DNA from: Piscinibacter sp. XHJ-5
GTDB lineage: Bacteria > Pseudomonadota > Gammaproteobacteria > Burkholderiales > Burkholderiaceae_C
Length of the DNA stretch: 64,000 nt
Direction of reading: 5' to 3'
Assembly (NCBI RefSeq): GCF_029855045.1
Contig: NZ_CP123228.1
Coordinates: 3,906,001 to 3,970,000 of the forward strand
Shown piece after piece: positions 53,279 through 63,376 of the stretch. The position numbers were made by a program, and so were the translations under genes. Under the pieces are notes generated by a model, which saw only the letters and a program-made list of their open reading frames with translations, was not told where the DNA came from and did no database searches. Each line of letters opens with the position of its first letter. Within the stretch, counting starts at the first letter, position 1.

Positions 53279-56047
53279 CTAGGCGCCCGCCCTTTGCAGC
53301 TTCGCGCCCAGGGCCTGCGACAGCGTGTCCGCGCTGTCCTGCAGATGCGCCCGCGCCTCCGCGCTCAGCCCGGTTCGCTTCGAGGCGGCGCTGATGCGCA
53401 CGAGCATGGCCTGCGCCTGGGTGCGGACCAGGCTGCGCGCGTCGGTTCGGCTCATCGCCGAGGGACGCAACAGCAGGTTGGCGATGCGGTTCACATGCTC
53501 GCGCTGCAGCTCGCGCCGCAGCGCCGGGATGTCGGCTCGCCCGCCCAGCTCGCTCCACACCGACTTGTCGAGGCGGTTGTAGAGCTCGGACAGCCGAAGC
53601 GCCTCCTTCGGCGCCTTGGACTCGCTGTCGAGCAGGCGCGACGCGACGGTGTCGCTCATCAGCTGGCCGATGACGCCGCGCTGCAGCTCGATCAGCTGCG
53701 AGGCGAGCGAGAAGTCGGTGCCGGCCGTCTCCTCGCCGCGAAACACTGCGTCGGTGCGCTCCTGGTAGTCGAGCGTCAGCTTGCGCTGCAGCGCCGGCGA
53801 GAGCGTGAAGCTGTCGGCCGAGAGGAAGCTGGACGCCAGGATGTCGAGGGCGGCGCGCTGCTCGCCCGCCGGCACCGGCATCAGCGGATCGCGTCCGCTG
53901 CCGGCATGGTCGCGCAGGGTGCGCACGCCGCCGATCTGCCGCGTGAGGATGCCGGCAGCGCGGCCCATGTCGCGCAGCGCGAACGACACCGAGCGGCGCA
54001 GCACCGAGTAGTCCTGATCGGGGCCCAGCTGGCGCGTTTCCTGTCGCGTCAGCAGGTCGCGTGCGATGCCGACGCGCTTCTTGGCAAAGGCGACGGCGTC
54101 GGTGCCGAGGTCGAACTGCAGCGTCTCGGGGTCGACGCCGAGGAAGTTGTCCTCGTCGGTGCCGTAGGCGAGCGCGGGTTCGGCGCTGCGCGCCGCGAGC
54201 TTCTTCAGCTCGGCCTCTTCCTTGTCGGCCGGCAGCGGCTTGTAGGCGTACTCGATCGCCCAGTAGTCGTAGGGGCCCAGCGTGGTGTTGAACGGCGCCG
54301 GGAGTTTGTCCTTCGGGGTGCCGGCGGCGGCCAGGTTGATCGCGGCGTACTCCATCACCGACCCCGACACGCCGTGCTTGGCGGTGAACGCCGGGTCGGA
54401 CAGCTGCTGGTCGGTGTAGATGCGCGACGAGCGGAAGTTGTGGCGCAGGCCGAGCGTGTGGCCCACCTCGTGCATCGTCACGTCCTTGAGGTAGTCGTAG
54501 ACGAACTTCTCCGCCTCGGGACTGGCCGGATCGAGGTCGCCGCGTGCCTCGAGCACGTCGAGCGCATAGGCGAGCTGCTCGGCCGCATGGTCGGCGAACT
54601 CGCAGAAGGCGATGGCCTTGCCGCGTGCGCCGATCGCCAGCTGCTGGTGATCGTGCGCGGCCTCGGCGGCCAGCGGCGCGGCCAGCACCTGGGCGCGCAG
54701 CGCGCGCTGGTTGCGCGACGACAGGCTCTCGACACCGATGTCGGCGTCGAGGATCTCGCCGGTGCGCGGATCGACGTGGCTGGGACCGATGGCGCCGAAG
54801 GTCGGGCTGGAGTTGGTCATCCAGCGAATCGACGCGCGCCCGAAGTCCAGCGTGTCCCACTCGGCATCGGCCGGCTGCACCTCGACGCGCACGGCGTTGC
54901 GGAAACCGATGCGCTCGAACGCCTTGTTCCACTCCAGCACCCCGGCGGTGATGGGCGCGCGGTACTTCTCGGGAATCGTCTTGTCGAGCCAGAAGGTGAT
55001 GGGCTTGACCGGCTCCGACATCTCGGCAGCGGGGTCGTTCTTCTCGAGGCGCCAACGGTTCACGAAGCGCTGGCGCGGCGTGCGCGCCAGGTCGTCGCTG
55101 AAGTCCATGACTGCGCTGGTGAAGTAGCCGACGCGCGCATCCGCCTTGCGCGGCTTCATCGGCTGCTCGGGCAGCCTGGCCAGCGAGTAGTGCAGCCCGA
55201 TGAACATGCTGCGCGGGTCGGGCAGCGACTTCGGAGCGCTGGGCGCGAAGCCCATCGAGCCCGGCGTCGACTGCTGGATGGAGCCGGTGGAGTAGTGGTT
55301 CTGCACCTCCACCACCACCAGGTCGGGCGTGGCGCGCACCTGGGTGATGGCGGAATTGCGGGTGTCGAGCGAGTAGCCCTGGCGGTAGGTGCGCTGCAAC
55401 TGGGTGCCGGTGCCCAGCATGTCGTTGACGAACAGCGCGTTCGCCTCGATCAGCACCGACTTGCGCTCCGGGTGCGGCAGGCTGAGCACGCTGGTGCTGG
55501 CCAGCAGGCTGGGCGAGAAGGCCGCCTGCACGGCTCGGCCGTTGGGGGTGTCGGCGCGGGCCACGAACTCGGTATTGCGGGCGAGCAGCTGAAGCTGGTT
55601 GTGCACGCGGTGGAACTCCACCACCACCTCCTCGCTCATCAGGCCGCCGTACAGACGGGCCTCGCCGATGCCGGTCTTGAACTTCGGCGACAGGAAGAAG
55701 GGATGGTCGAGGTCGGAGGGCTTCAGCTCGATCCAGACCTTGTCGTCCTTCTGCCAGAGGGTGAACAGCCCGTCGATGCGCCGGGCGTCCTTCACGATCT
55801 CGGTGAAGGGACGCAGGCTGCTGGAGGGCGCCGATGGTGCGGAGGAGCCCGTTTTCGGTGCGGCCGTGCTGGCCGCCGATGCCGCGGTGGCGACCAGCAC
55901 GGGCGCAGGCGAGGCGTCGGGTTCTCGCTGGGGCTCGGCCTGCTGCGCCGTCACGGGGCGCATGGCGGCGCAGCCGGACACCAGTGCGAACAGGACGGGC
56001 GTCGCGAGCAGCGCGAACCGGGGACGAGGGCGAAACGAATACTTCAT
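53279..56047 (-). CDS. Large zinc-dependent metalloprotease lipoprotein (DUF5117/DUF5118, metzincin type)
   Basis: A 922-residue predicted lipoprotein with a signal peptide ending in ALVSGC near residue 22. The central metzincin motif HEVGHTLGLRHNF provides His526, His530 and His536 as zinc ligands with Glu527 as catalytic base; GSVMEYAAINLA downstream is the expected Met-turn. The N-terminal half (about 75-390) corresponds to DUF5117/DUF5118, and the C-terminal third to a helical region found in the same architecture. ATG 56047 gives the intact lipoprotein signal. Substrate unknown; family members are exported, often in Bacteroidetes and proteobacteria. It is a single gene. Confidence 0.88.
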   Translation of the reverse strand: MKYSFRPRPRFALLATPVLFALVSGCAAMRPVTAQQAEPQREPDASPAPVLVATAASAASTAAPKTGSSAPSAPSSSLRPFTEIVKDARRIDGLFTLWQKDDKVWIELKPSDLDHPFFLSPKFKTGIGEARLYGGLMSEEVVVEFHRVHNQLQLLARNTEFVARADTPNGRAVQAAFSPSLLASTSVLSLPHPERKSVLIEANALFVNDMLGTGTQLQRTYRQGYSLDTRNSAITQVRATPDLVVVEVQNHYSTGSIQQSTPGSMGFAPSAPKSLPDPRSMFIGLHYSLARLPEQPMKPRKADARVGYFTSAVMDFSDDLARTPRQRFVNRWRLEKNDPAAEMSEPVKPITFWLDKTIPEKYRAPITAGVLEWNKAFERIGFRNAVRVEVQPADAEWDTLDFGRASIRWMTNSSPTFGAIGPSHVDPRTGEILDADIGVESLSSRNQRALRAQVLAAPLAAEAAHDHQQLAIGARGKAIAFCEFADHAAEQLAYALDVLEARGDLDPASPEAEKFVYDYLKDVTMHEVGHTLGLRHNFRSSRIYTDQQLSDPAFTAKHGVSGSVMEYAAINLAAAGTPKDKLPAPFNTTLGPYDYWAIEYAYKPLPADKEEAELKKLAARSAEPALAYGTDEDNFLGVDPETLQFDLGTDAVAFAKKRVGIARDLLTRQETRQLGPDQDYSVLRRSVSFALRDMGRAAGILTRQIGGVRTLRDHAGSGRDPLMPVPAGEQRAALDILASSFLSADSFTLSPALQRKLTLDYQERTDAVFRGEETAGTDFSLASQLIELQRGVIGQLMSDTVASRLLDSESKAPKEALRLSELYNRLDKSVWSELGGRADIPALRRELQREHVNRIANLLLRPSAMSRTDARSLVRTQAQAMLVRISAASKRTGLSAEARAHLQDSADTLSQALGAKLQRAGA

Positions 56048-56230
56048 GGACCGACCCAGGTGAGAACGGCGGCTCGGAAGCATCGTTCGTGCCGCCCTCA
56101 TAGGCGCTTTTTCTGCACCTTTCAGTGACCAGATTTTGCAGTCTGTGACTGCGCTCGTCACTGGGGAAAGGCCTGGGCCGGACTCAATCGGTCGGGATTG
56201 AAGTTATTTCACTGGCGCATCGAGCTCGGG

Positions 56231-57895
<1,665 letters not shown>

Positions 57896-58017
57896 GCTTG
57901 GTCCTGTGGCGTGTTTGTCGTCGGTTCGAAGGGAAGGCCGGGCCGCAGAACGCGGTGGCGACGCCGCTATTGTCGCCGCACTGCAAGGGCGGGGGCTTTC
58001 TGCTACGTTGCCCCCCT

Positions 58018-59169
58018 ATGCCGCGCCTGCTCTACGTCTTCACGCTGTGCAACCTGGTGATCGGCACCGGCGCCTTCGTTCTCAGCGGAATCCTGGCGCC
58101 GATCAGCATGTCGCTCGGCGTGAGCATCGCCACCAGCGGGCAGGCGATGACGGCCTACGCGCTGTCGACCGCCGTGCTCGCGCCGCTGGCGCTGGTGCTC
58201 ACCGGCAGCTGGCCGCGCAAGCGGGCGCTGTGCTTCGGTATGGCGGTGTTCGCGCTCGGCAACGCCCTGTGCGCGCTGGCCCCCAGCTTCACCATGCTGC
58301 TCCTGGGACGCGTGCTGATGGGCGTCGGCGCGATGTTCACGCCGGTCGCCGCGGGCATCGCCGTCGCGCTGGTCGATCCGGCGCGCCGCGGCCGCGCGCT
58401 TTCGCTGGTCTTCCTCGGCATCAGCCTGAGCTATGTGGTGGGACTGCCGCTGGGCGCCTGGCTCGGGTTCCGCTTCGGCTGGCAATGGCCGATCGCGCTG
58501 GTCGCGATGCTGGCATTGCTGAGCTTCGGCGCGCTGCTGGTGCTGCTGCCCAAGGACATCGCCGCGCCCGGCGCAAGCTTCAAGGGACTGGGCGAGCTGC
58601 TTACCCGGGCGGCGGTGCTGTGGACGCTGAGCCTCACGCTGCTGTACTTCATCGCCATCTTCCTGGTCTTCTCCTACATCGGCCCGGTGCTGCAGTCGCT
58701 GCAGCCGATGTCGGGCGAGCGCATGTCTGCCACGCTCGCCATGTTCGGCGTGTCGGGCGTCATCGGCACGCTGGTCGGCGGCTGGGCCAACGACCACTTC
58801 GGCGCGCGGCGCTCGCTGGTCGTCCAGCTGTCGGTGCTGGGCACCATGATGGCCGTGCTGCCGCTGACGCGCGGCCACTACGAGTGGATGGTGCTCACGC
58901 TGCTCGTCTGGGGGATCGCCGGCTTCGGGATGATGGCGCCTCAGCAGTCGCGCCTGGCCGTTCTGGCGCCGGCGCAGGCGCCGGTGCTGCTGTCGCTCAA
59001 CACTTCGATGCTGTACTTCGGCACGGCGCTCGGCGCCGCGATCGGCGGTGCGGCGTCGGCGCACCTTCCCTTCGACCAGATGGCCTGGGTGGGTGTGCCG
59101 TTCGCGCTGGCCGGGCTGCTCACCTTGTGGATCAGCGCAGGAAATCGAGGGCTTCTCAAGCCGGCCTGA
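58018..59169 (+). CDS. MFS transporter (arabinose/drug efflux type)
   Basis: A 383-residue inner-membrane exporter with about twelve hydrophobic helices. LGRVLMGVGAMFTPVAAGIAVALVDPARRGRALS in order carries the usual MFS motif after helix 4, and GGWANDHFGARRS is motif A between halves. It resembles AraJ/sugar-efflux or chloramphenicol-efflux transporters; substrate unknown. ATG 58018 fits the family N-terminus (PRLLYVFTLCNLVIGTGAF); the frame is open further upstream, overlapping the EttA promoter region, but without homology. Confidence 0.86.
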   Translation: MPRLLYVFTLCNLVIGTGAFVLSGILAPISMSLGVSIATSGQAMTAYALSTAVLAPLALVLTGSWPRKRALCFGMAVFALGNALCALAPSFTMLLLGRVLMGVGAMFTPVAAGIAVALVDPARRGRALSLVFLGISLSYVVGLPLGAWLGFRFGWQWPIALVAMLALLSFGALLVLLPKDIAAPGASFKGLGELLTRAAVLWTLSLTLLYFIAIFLVFSYIGPVLQSLQPMSGERMSATLAMFGVSGVIGTLVGGWANDHFGARRSLVVQLSVLGTMMAVLPLTRGHYEWMVLTLLVWGIAGFGMMAPQQSRLAVLAPAQAPVLLSLNTSMLYFGTALGAAIGGAASAHLPFDQMAWVGVPFALAGLLTLWISAGNRGLLKPA

Positions 59170-59321
59170 CCCGCCGCGCCCGGTACAATCCGTTCCACCA
59201 GCGCAGACTCCAGTCACTACGCTGCCGTCAGTCCTGACACCGAGCCCCGCGCTCACCCACCTTCTGCCTGCGACTGGCGCCCGAGAAGCTCGAGCGACAG
59301 GCCGATCCCCGATGGACCCCC

Positions 59322-60824
59322 ATGTCTTTTGACTCTCTCGGCCTTGCCGAGCCGCTGCTGCGTGCCGTGCACGAACAGGGCTACACCACGCCCACGCCGA
59401 TCCAGGCGCAAGCCATTCCCGCAGTGCTGTCCGGCGGCGACCTGCTCGCCGGCGCCCAGACCGGCACCGGCAAGACCGCCGGCTTCACGCTGCCGATGCT
59501 TCACCGGCTGGCGCAAAAGCCCGCAGTGCGCGACGCCAAGGGCCGCCTGCCCATCCGCGCGCTGATCCTCACACCGACACGCGAGCTTGCCGCGCAGGTG
59601 GAAGAAAGCGTGCGCACCTACGGCAAGTACCTCAAGCTCACGTCGATGGTGATGTTCGGCGGCGTCGGCATGCAGCCGCAGATCGACAAGCTGCGGCGCG
59701 GCATCGACATCCTCGTGGCCACGCCCGGCCGCCTGCTCGACCACCACCAGCAGCGCACGCTCGACCTGAGCCATGTCGAGATCTTCGTGCTCGACGAAGC
59801 CGATCGCATGCTGGACATGGGCTTCATCCACGACATCAAGAAAGTGCTGGCGATCGTGCCGCCGCAGAAGCAGAGCCTGCTCTTCTCGGCAACGTTCAGC
59901 GACGAGATCAAGAACCTCGCCGATCGCCTGCTGAACAAGCCGGCGCTGATCGAGGTGGCCCGCCGCAACCAGACCGCCGACACGATCGCTCAGAAGGTGC
60001 ACCCGGTCGGCCGCGAGCTGAAGAAGGACCTGCTCACGCACCTGATCAAGACCAACGACTGGCACCAGGTCCTCGTCTTCACCCGCATGAAGCACGGCGC
60101 GAACCGCCTCGTCGAGCACCTGCTCAAGCAAGGCATCAGCGCGATGGCGATCCACGGCAACAAGAGCCAGGGCGCGCGCACCAAGGCGCTGGCCGATTTC
60201 AAGAGCGGCGAGCTGCGCGTGCTGGTCGCCACCGACATCGCCGCCCGCGGCATCGACATCGACCAGCTGCCGCATGTCGTCAACTTCGAAATGCCCAACG
60301 TGCCCGAGGACTACGTGCACCGCATCGGCCGTACCGGCCGCGCCGGCGCACAAGGCGAGGCGGTGTCGCTGGTGTGCCTGGACGAAGAGATCTTCCTGCG
60401 CGACATCGAGAAGCTGATCAAGCGCGAGATTCCCCGGGAAGCCGTCAACGGGTTCGGCCCGCCCGCCGGCGAGAAGGCCGAACCCATCGTGCTGGGGCGC
60501 ATGGTCATCGGCACCGGCGCAGGCCGCGGCGGCCACCGCCACGCCAGCGCCCCACGCGGCGGCCACGCGCCTGCCGGCGGGGCGCATCCCCACCGCGGCC
60601 GCCAGGACAGCGGCTCGCGCGCACCGGCGCCGGCGCGCGGCCATCATCCGCCGGCAGCCCCGGCGCACGCCAAGGGCGGCGGCACCCACGGCACGCCGGC
60701 GCGGCACAGCGGCAACGCACCGGCGCGCGCGGCCGCACCGCCGGCCGCCGGCGGCGCACCGGCGCCGCGTCCGGAGCGCCGCGATGCCAAGCCGCTGCCG
60801 CGGCTGACGCAACCCAAGCGCTGA
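59322..60824 (+). CDS. rhlE: DEAD-box RNA helicase RhlE
   Basis: A 500-residue ATP-dependent RNA helicase. Motifs: Q-motif [10 protein letters not shown], Walker A AQTGTGKT, Ia [26 protein letters not shown] and [29 protein letters not shown] is the RhlE N-terminus. After about residue 395 a basic, low-complexity tail rich in Gly, His, Ala and Pro follows ([18 protein letters not shown]), typical for RNA contacts in betaproteobacterial RhlE. The last codons and stop are involved in a 17-bp tandem duplication (separate entry). Confidence 0.94.
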   Translation: MSFDSLGLAEPLLRAVHEQGYTTPTPIQAQAIPAVLSGGDLLAGAQTGTGKTAGFTLPMLHRLAQKPAVRDAKGRLPIRALILTPTRELAAQVEESVRTYGKYLKLTSMVMFGGVGMQPQIDKLRRGIDILVATPGRLLDHHQQRTLDLSHVEIFVLDEADRMLDMGFIHDIKKVLAIVPPQKQSLLFSATFSDEIKNLADRLLNKPALIEVARRNQTADTIAQKVHPVGRELKKDLLTHLIKTNDWHQVLVFTRMKHGANRLVEHLLKQGISAMAIHGNKSQGARTKALADFKSGELRVLVATDIAARGIDIDQLPHVVNFEMPNVPEDYVHRIGRTGRAGAQGEAVSLVCLDEEIFLRDIEKLIKREIPREAVNGFGPPAGEKAEPIVLGRMVIGTGAGRGGHRHASAPRGGHAPAGGAHPHRGRQDSGSRAPAPARGHHPPAAPAHAKGGGTHGTPARHSGNAPARAAAPPAAGGAPAPRPERRDAKPLPRLTQPKR

Positions 60825-60844
60825 CGCAACCCAAGCGCTGACGC
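60803..60844. repeat. 17-bp tandem duplication over the rhlE stop codon
   Basis: GCTGACGCAACCCAAGC occurs twice in tandem (60803-60819, 60820-60836), followed by a partial third copy (GCTGACGC). The stop TGA of rhlE lies in the second copy. As 17 is not a multiple of three, two different frames both end in Leu-Thr-Gln-Pro-Lys-Arg-stop. Replication slippage is the simple explanation. Confidence 0.85.
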
Positions 60845-60925
60845 GCACGCTTGCATTCCGAAGCGACTGGACACAGACGGTCGCTCGCGCGCGCGTTAGC
60901 GTGAAAGGTTCTGGAGGATTCGCCC

Positions 60926-61423
60926 ATGCACAACACTTGGCGCACCGCCTGGCAGGGCCAGGACATCGTGGTCTTTCGCGACGAGGCCGAGGTGGATCGC
61001 GTGAACGCCGGTCAGATCGAGCGCATCGTTTTCGTCTACTCGGGCAGTGGCGATTCGCCCGGCGACCTGCAGTTCGCCGTCGTCACCACCCCGGACGACT
61101 GCATCATCTTTCCCGCGGACACGGGCTTTGCCGGCCGCGTCAACTTCGAGCGCATCGATTACTGGGCGAATCGCGGCTGCGTGTACTGGGCTCCCCAGTC
61201 CAAGGCACCGCTGCCGATGCGCCTGCGCCGCGGCCGGTTCTGGCTGCGCCTGTCGTCTTCGCCGGCCTTCACCCGCGTGCCGCGCGGCGAGTTGGCGCCG
61301 CTGATCGACCATTGGCCGCTCGAAGGCCCGCAGACTTGGGAGCAGCGCAAATGGCGGCGCATCGAGCGCAGCCGGCCCTTCGCCAAGCGCGACGAATCCT
61401 CCACGCACAAGGTGCGTGCCTGA
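60926..61423 (+). CDS. Conserved-looking protein of unknown function
   Basis: A 165-residue soluble protein, not recognised. CTGGAGGATTCGCCC precedes the ATG. Aromatic-rich and basic at the C-terminus (GRFWLRLSSSPAFTRVPRG, WEQRKWRRIERSRPF). It has no signal peptide, membrane segment or catalytic motif that I can name. The frame carries normal third-position GC and a well-placed ribosome-binding site, so it is a real gene. It is convergent with the CoA-transferase gene (6 bp gap). Confidence 0.75.
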   Translation: MHNTWRTAWQGQDIVVFRDEAEVDRVNAGQIERIVFVYSGSGDSPGDLQFAVVTTPDDCIIFPADTGFAGRVNFERIDYWANRGCVYWAPQSKAPLPMRLRRGRFWLRLSSSPAFTRVPRGELAPLIDHWPLEGPQTWEQRKWRRIERSRPFAKRDESSTHKVRA

Positions 61424-61429
61424 TCGCTC

Positions 61430-62455
61430 TCAGGTGAACAGCGGATGCCGCTGCGCCTCGTCCAGGCGCAGTACCGGCGTCACGCAGCAATCGACGGGGT
61501 CGAACAGGGCCAGCCAGTGCGCGAGCGGCCGGGCGCCGATCAGCGCGGCCAGCTCGTCGCGCAGGGCCATCGCCGCATCCCCGCCCGGGGCTTCTCCGAG
61601 CGACCAGTGACGCTGGCCCCACTGGGGTCGGCCGATCGCTTCGCACAGGGCCTGCCAGAACTTCAGTTCCAGCGCGCCGACGGCCAGATGCCGGGCGTCG
61701 GCGGTGCCGTAAACCCCGTAACAGGGCGCACCGCCTGAGAGCAGGTCGCGGCCCGGCGACGGCACCTTGCCGGTGGCCGCCAGCGTGGCGCCGGCGAGAA
61801 CATGGTGACGCAGCACCTCGTGCGCCATCGAGATGTCGACGTAGCGCCCCCGTCCGTGGCGTTGCGCGGACACCAGCGCCGCGAGCAGGCCCGAGAGCGC
61901 GGCCTGCGCTCCGCCGAGCAGGTCGCCGATCTGGAAATTGGGCAGTGCGATCTCGCCGTCCGGCGTGGCGATCTGCTCCAGCACGCCCGCCATGGCGATG
62001 TAGTTGATGTCGTGCCCCGCGCGTCCCGACCACGGGCCCCGCTGCCCGTAGCCGCTGATGGCGCAGACCACGAGGCGCGGATTCGCCGCGTGCAGCGTCT
62101 CCCATGCCAGACCCAGGCGCTGCATCACGCCGGGGCGGAATCCTTCGATCAGCACGTCGGCTTCGCGCGCCATCTCGAGGAGGCGATCGCGCCCCGCGGC
62201 CTCGCGCAGGTCCAGCCGCAGCAGCGTCTTGCCGGCGTTGAGCCTGCGAAACGTCAGGCTGGGCCGTTGCGCGGCGATGTCCTCGGCCGTGAGGCCCATG
62301 TAGCGCGCGCCGTCGTCCTGGCCGATGGGGCCTTCGATCTTGATGACCTCGGCGCCCCATTCGGCGAGATGCCGGGTGGCCAGCGGACCGGGCAGCAGCC
62401 GCGTCAGATCGAGCACCCGGATGCCGGACAGCGGCGCGTCCGGTGCGACGGTCAC
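61430..62455 (-). CDS. CaiB/BaiF family CoA transferase, AMACR-like
   Basis: A 341-residue member of the family III CoA-transferases. SGIRVLDLTRLLPGPLATRH and GAEVIKIEGPIGQDDGAR start the family; the catalytic Asp lies in AGHDINYIAMAGVLEQ, a pattern closer to alpha-methylacyl-CoA racemase than to formyl-CoA transferase, and the length also fits AMACR. It would racemise 2-methylacyl-CoA thioesters or move CoA between acids. The start is GTG 62455, overlapping the prolyl-hydroxylase stop (GTGA), so expression is coupled to that gene. The frame is open upstream but antisense-type. Confidence 0.85.
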   Translation of the reverse strand: MTVAPDAPLSGIRVLDLTRLLPGPLATRHLAEWGAEVIKIEGPIGQDDGARYMGLTAEDIAAQRPSLTFRRLNAGKTLLRLDLREAAGRDRLLEMAREADVLIEGFRPGVMQRLGLAWETLHAANPRLVVCAISGYGQRGPWSGRAGHDINYIAMAGVLEQIATPDGEIALPNFQIGDLLGGAQAALSGLLAALVSAQRHGRGRYVDISMAHEVLRHHVLAGATLAATGKVPSPGRDLLSGGAPCYGVYGTADARHLAVGALELKFWQALCEAIGRPQWGQRHWSLGEAPGGDAAMALRDELAALIGARPLAHWLALFDPVDCCVTPVLRLDEAQRHPLFT

Positions 62456-63306
62456 TCGAAGCGCCCTTCCCTCAGCCACTTGGTCGCGACCCACTTCTCG
62501 CCCTCGATGACGGGTGCGCCGCCGTGCAGCGAGCGGGTCATCGGGTGCGGACGGTCGTAGCTGAAGAAGACGGCGTTGCCCTTGATCGGGGCGACGTCGA
62601 AGTGCACGTCGGGAAAGACGGTCGCACCACCGCGCGTCGGCGTGTTCAGGTACATGACCAGCGAGGCCACGCGCTGCCCGCCGCGCTTGAGGATGCCCGG
62701 GGTGCCGGGCTGGGTGGGATCGAAGTAGTCGTAGTGCGGCTTGTATTCCGCGCCGGGGCGGTAGCGCAGCACCTGCAGGCCCTCGCCATTCTCGATCGGC
62801 CACTGCAGCAGGCTTGCGATGCGCGCCTCGATGCGCCGGCAGACGTCGTTCTCGCCGCGCAGGAAGAACATGCCTTCGCTGGTGCGCGCCTCGTTCACCT
62901 CGCTGGCGCCGGTGTGCAGCTGGACCGTCTCGGAGCGCGCCAGGCGCTGGCGCGCCAGCTCCACCATCTCGTCGCACTCGTCGTGGGACAGCAAGCTGCC
63001 GAAGACGACCACACGCGGGCTGCGCATGCTCGCCAACACCTGCACGTCGCGGTCGCCCGCCTGCAGGATGACCTCGCCGTCGAGCGACATCGGCTCGGGA
63101 ACGACGACCGGCGGCGGCAGGCCGTTCGCCTTGGCGTGGTCGACGAGGAAGCCGCGCAGCGTCTCCTCGAGCGCGACGACCGCCACCTCCTCGGCCCAGC
63201 CGCTGTCCATCATCGACTTGAGCACCGCTTCGGGCGGCTGGCCGGCGGAGGCCTGCGTGACGATCCACTGACGCAGTTCGGGGGTGATTTGCTGGGGCGC
63301 GTTCAT
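62452..63306 (-). CDS. Prolyl 4-hydroxylase-like 2OG/Fe(II) oxygenase
   Basis: A 284-residue protein with a P4H catalytic domain at about 95-282: iron ligands His191 and Asp193 (KPHYDYFDP), distal His261 (RSLHGGAP) and Lys271 for 2-oxoglutarate (EGEKWVATKWLRE). The N-terminal 90 residues contain a short helical region (ITPELRQWIVTQASAGQPPEAVLKSM) and a linker. Bacterial P4Hs hydroxylate prolines in proteins such as EF-Tu or in peptides; substrate unknown. It is coupled to the CoA-transferase gene by a 4-nt overlap. Confidence 0.9.
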   Translation of the reverse strand: MNAPQQITPELRQWIVTQASAGQPPEAVLKSMMDSGWAEEVAVVALEETLRGFLVDHAKANGLPPPVVVPEPMSLDGEVILQAGDRDVQVLASMRSPRVVVFGSLLSHDECDEMVELARQRLARSETVQLHTGASEVNEARTSEGMFFLRGENDVCRRIEARIASLLQWPIENGEGLQVLRYRPGAEYKPHYDYFDPTQPGTPGILKRGGQRVASLVMYLNTPTRGGATVFPDVHFDVAPIKGNAVFFSYDRPHPMTRSLHGGAPVIEGEKWVATKWLREGRFE

Positions 63307-63376
63307 CCCGCAATTTTGCCGGATGGCGGCCGCCGACGACCCCCGTATGTTTCCGGTCGTAGCCCCGTGGCAGCGG

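Noticed and set aside
53165..56128. A 987-codon plus-strand open frame
   Set aside because: Opposite to the metzincin lipoprotein gene, which has a full HEVGH zinc motif and a lipoprotein signal.
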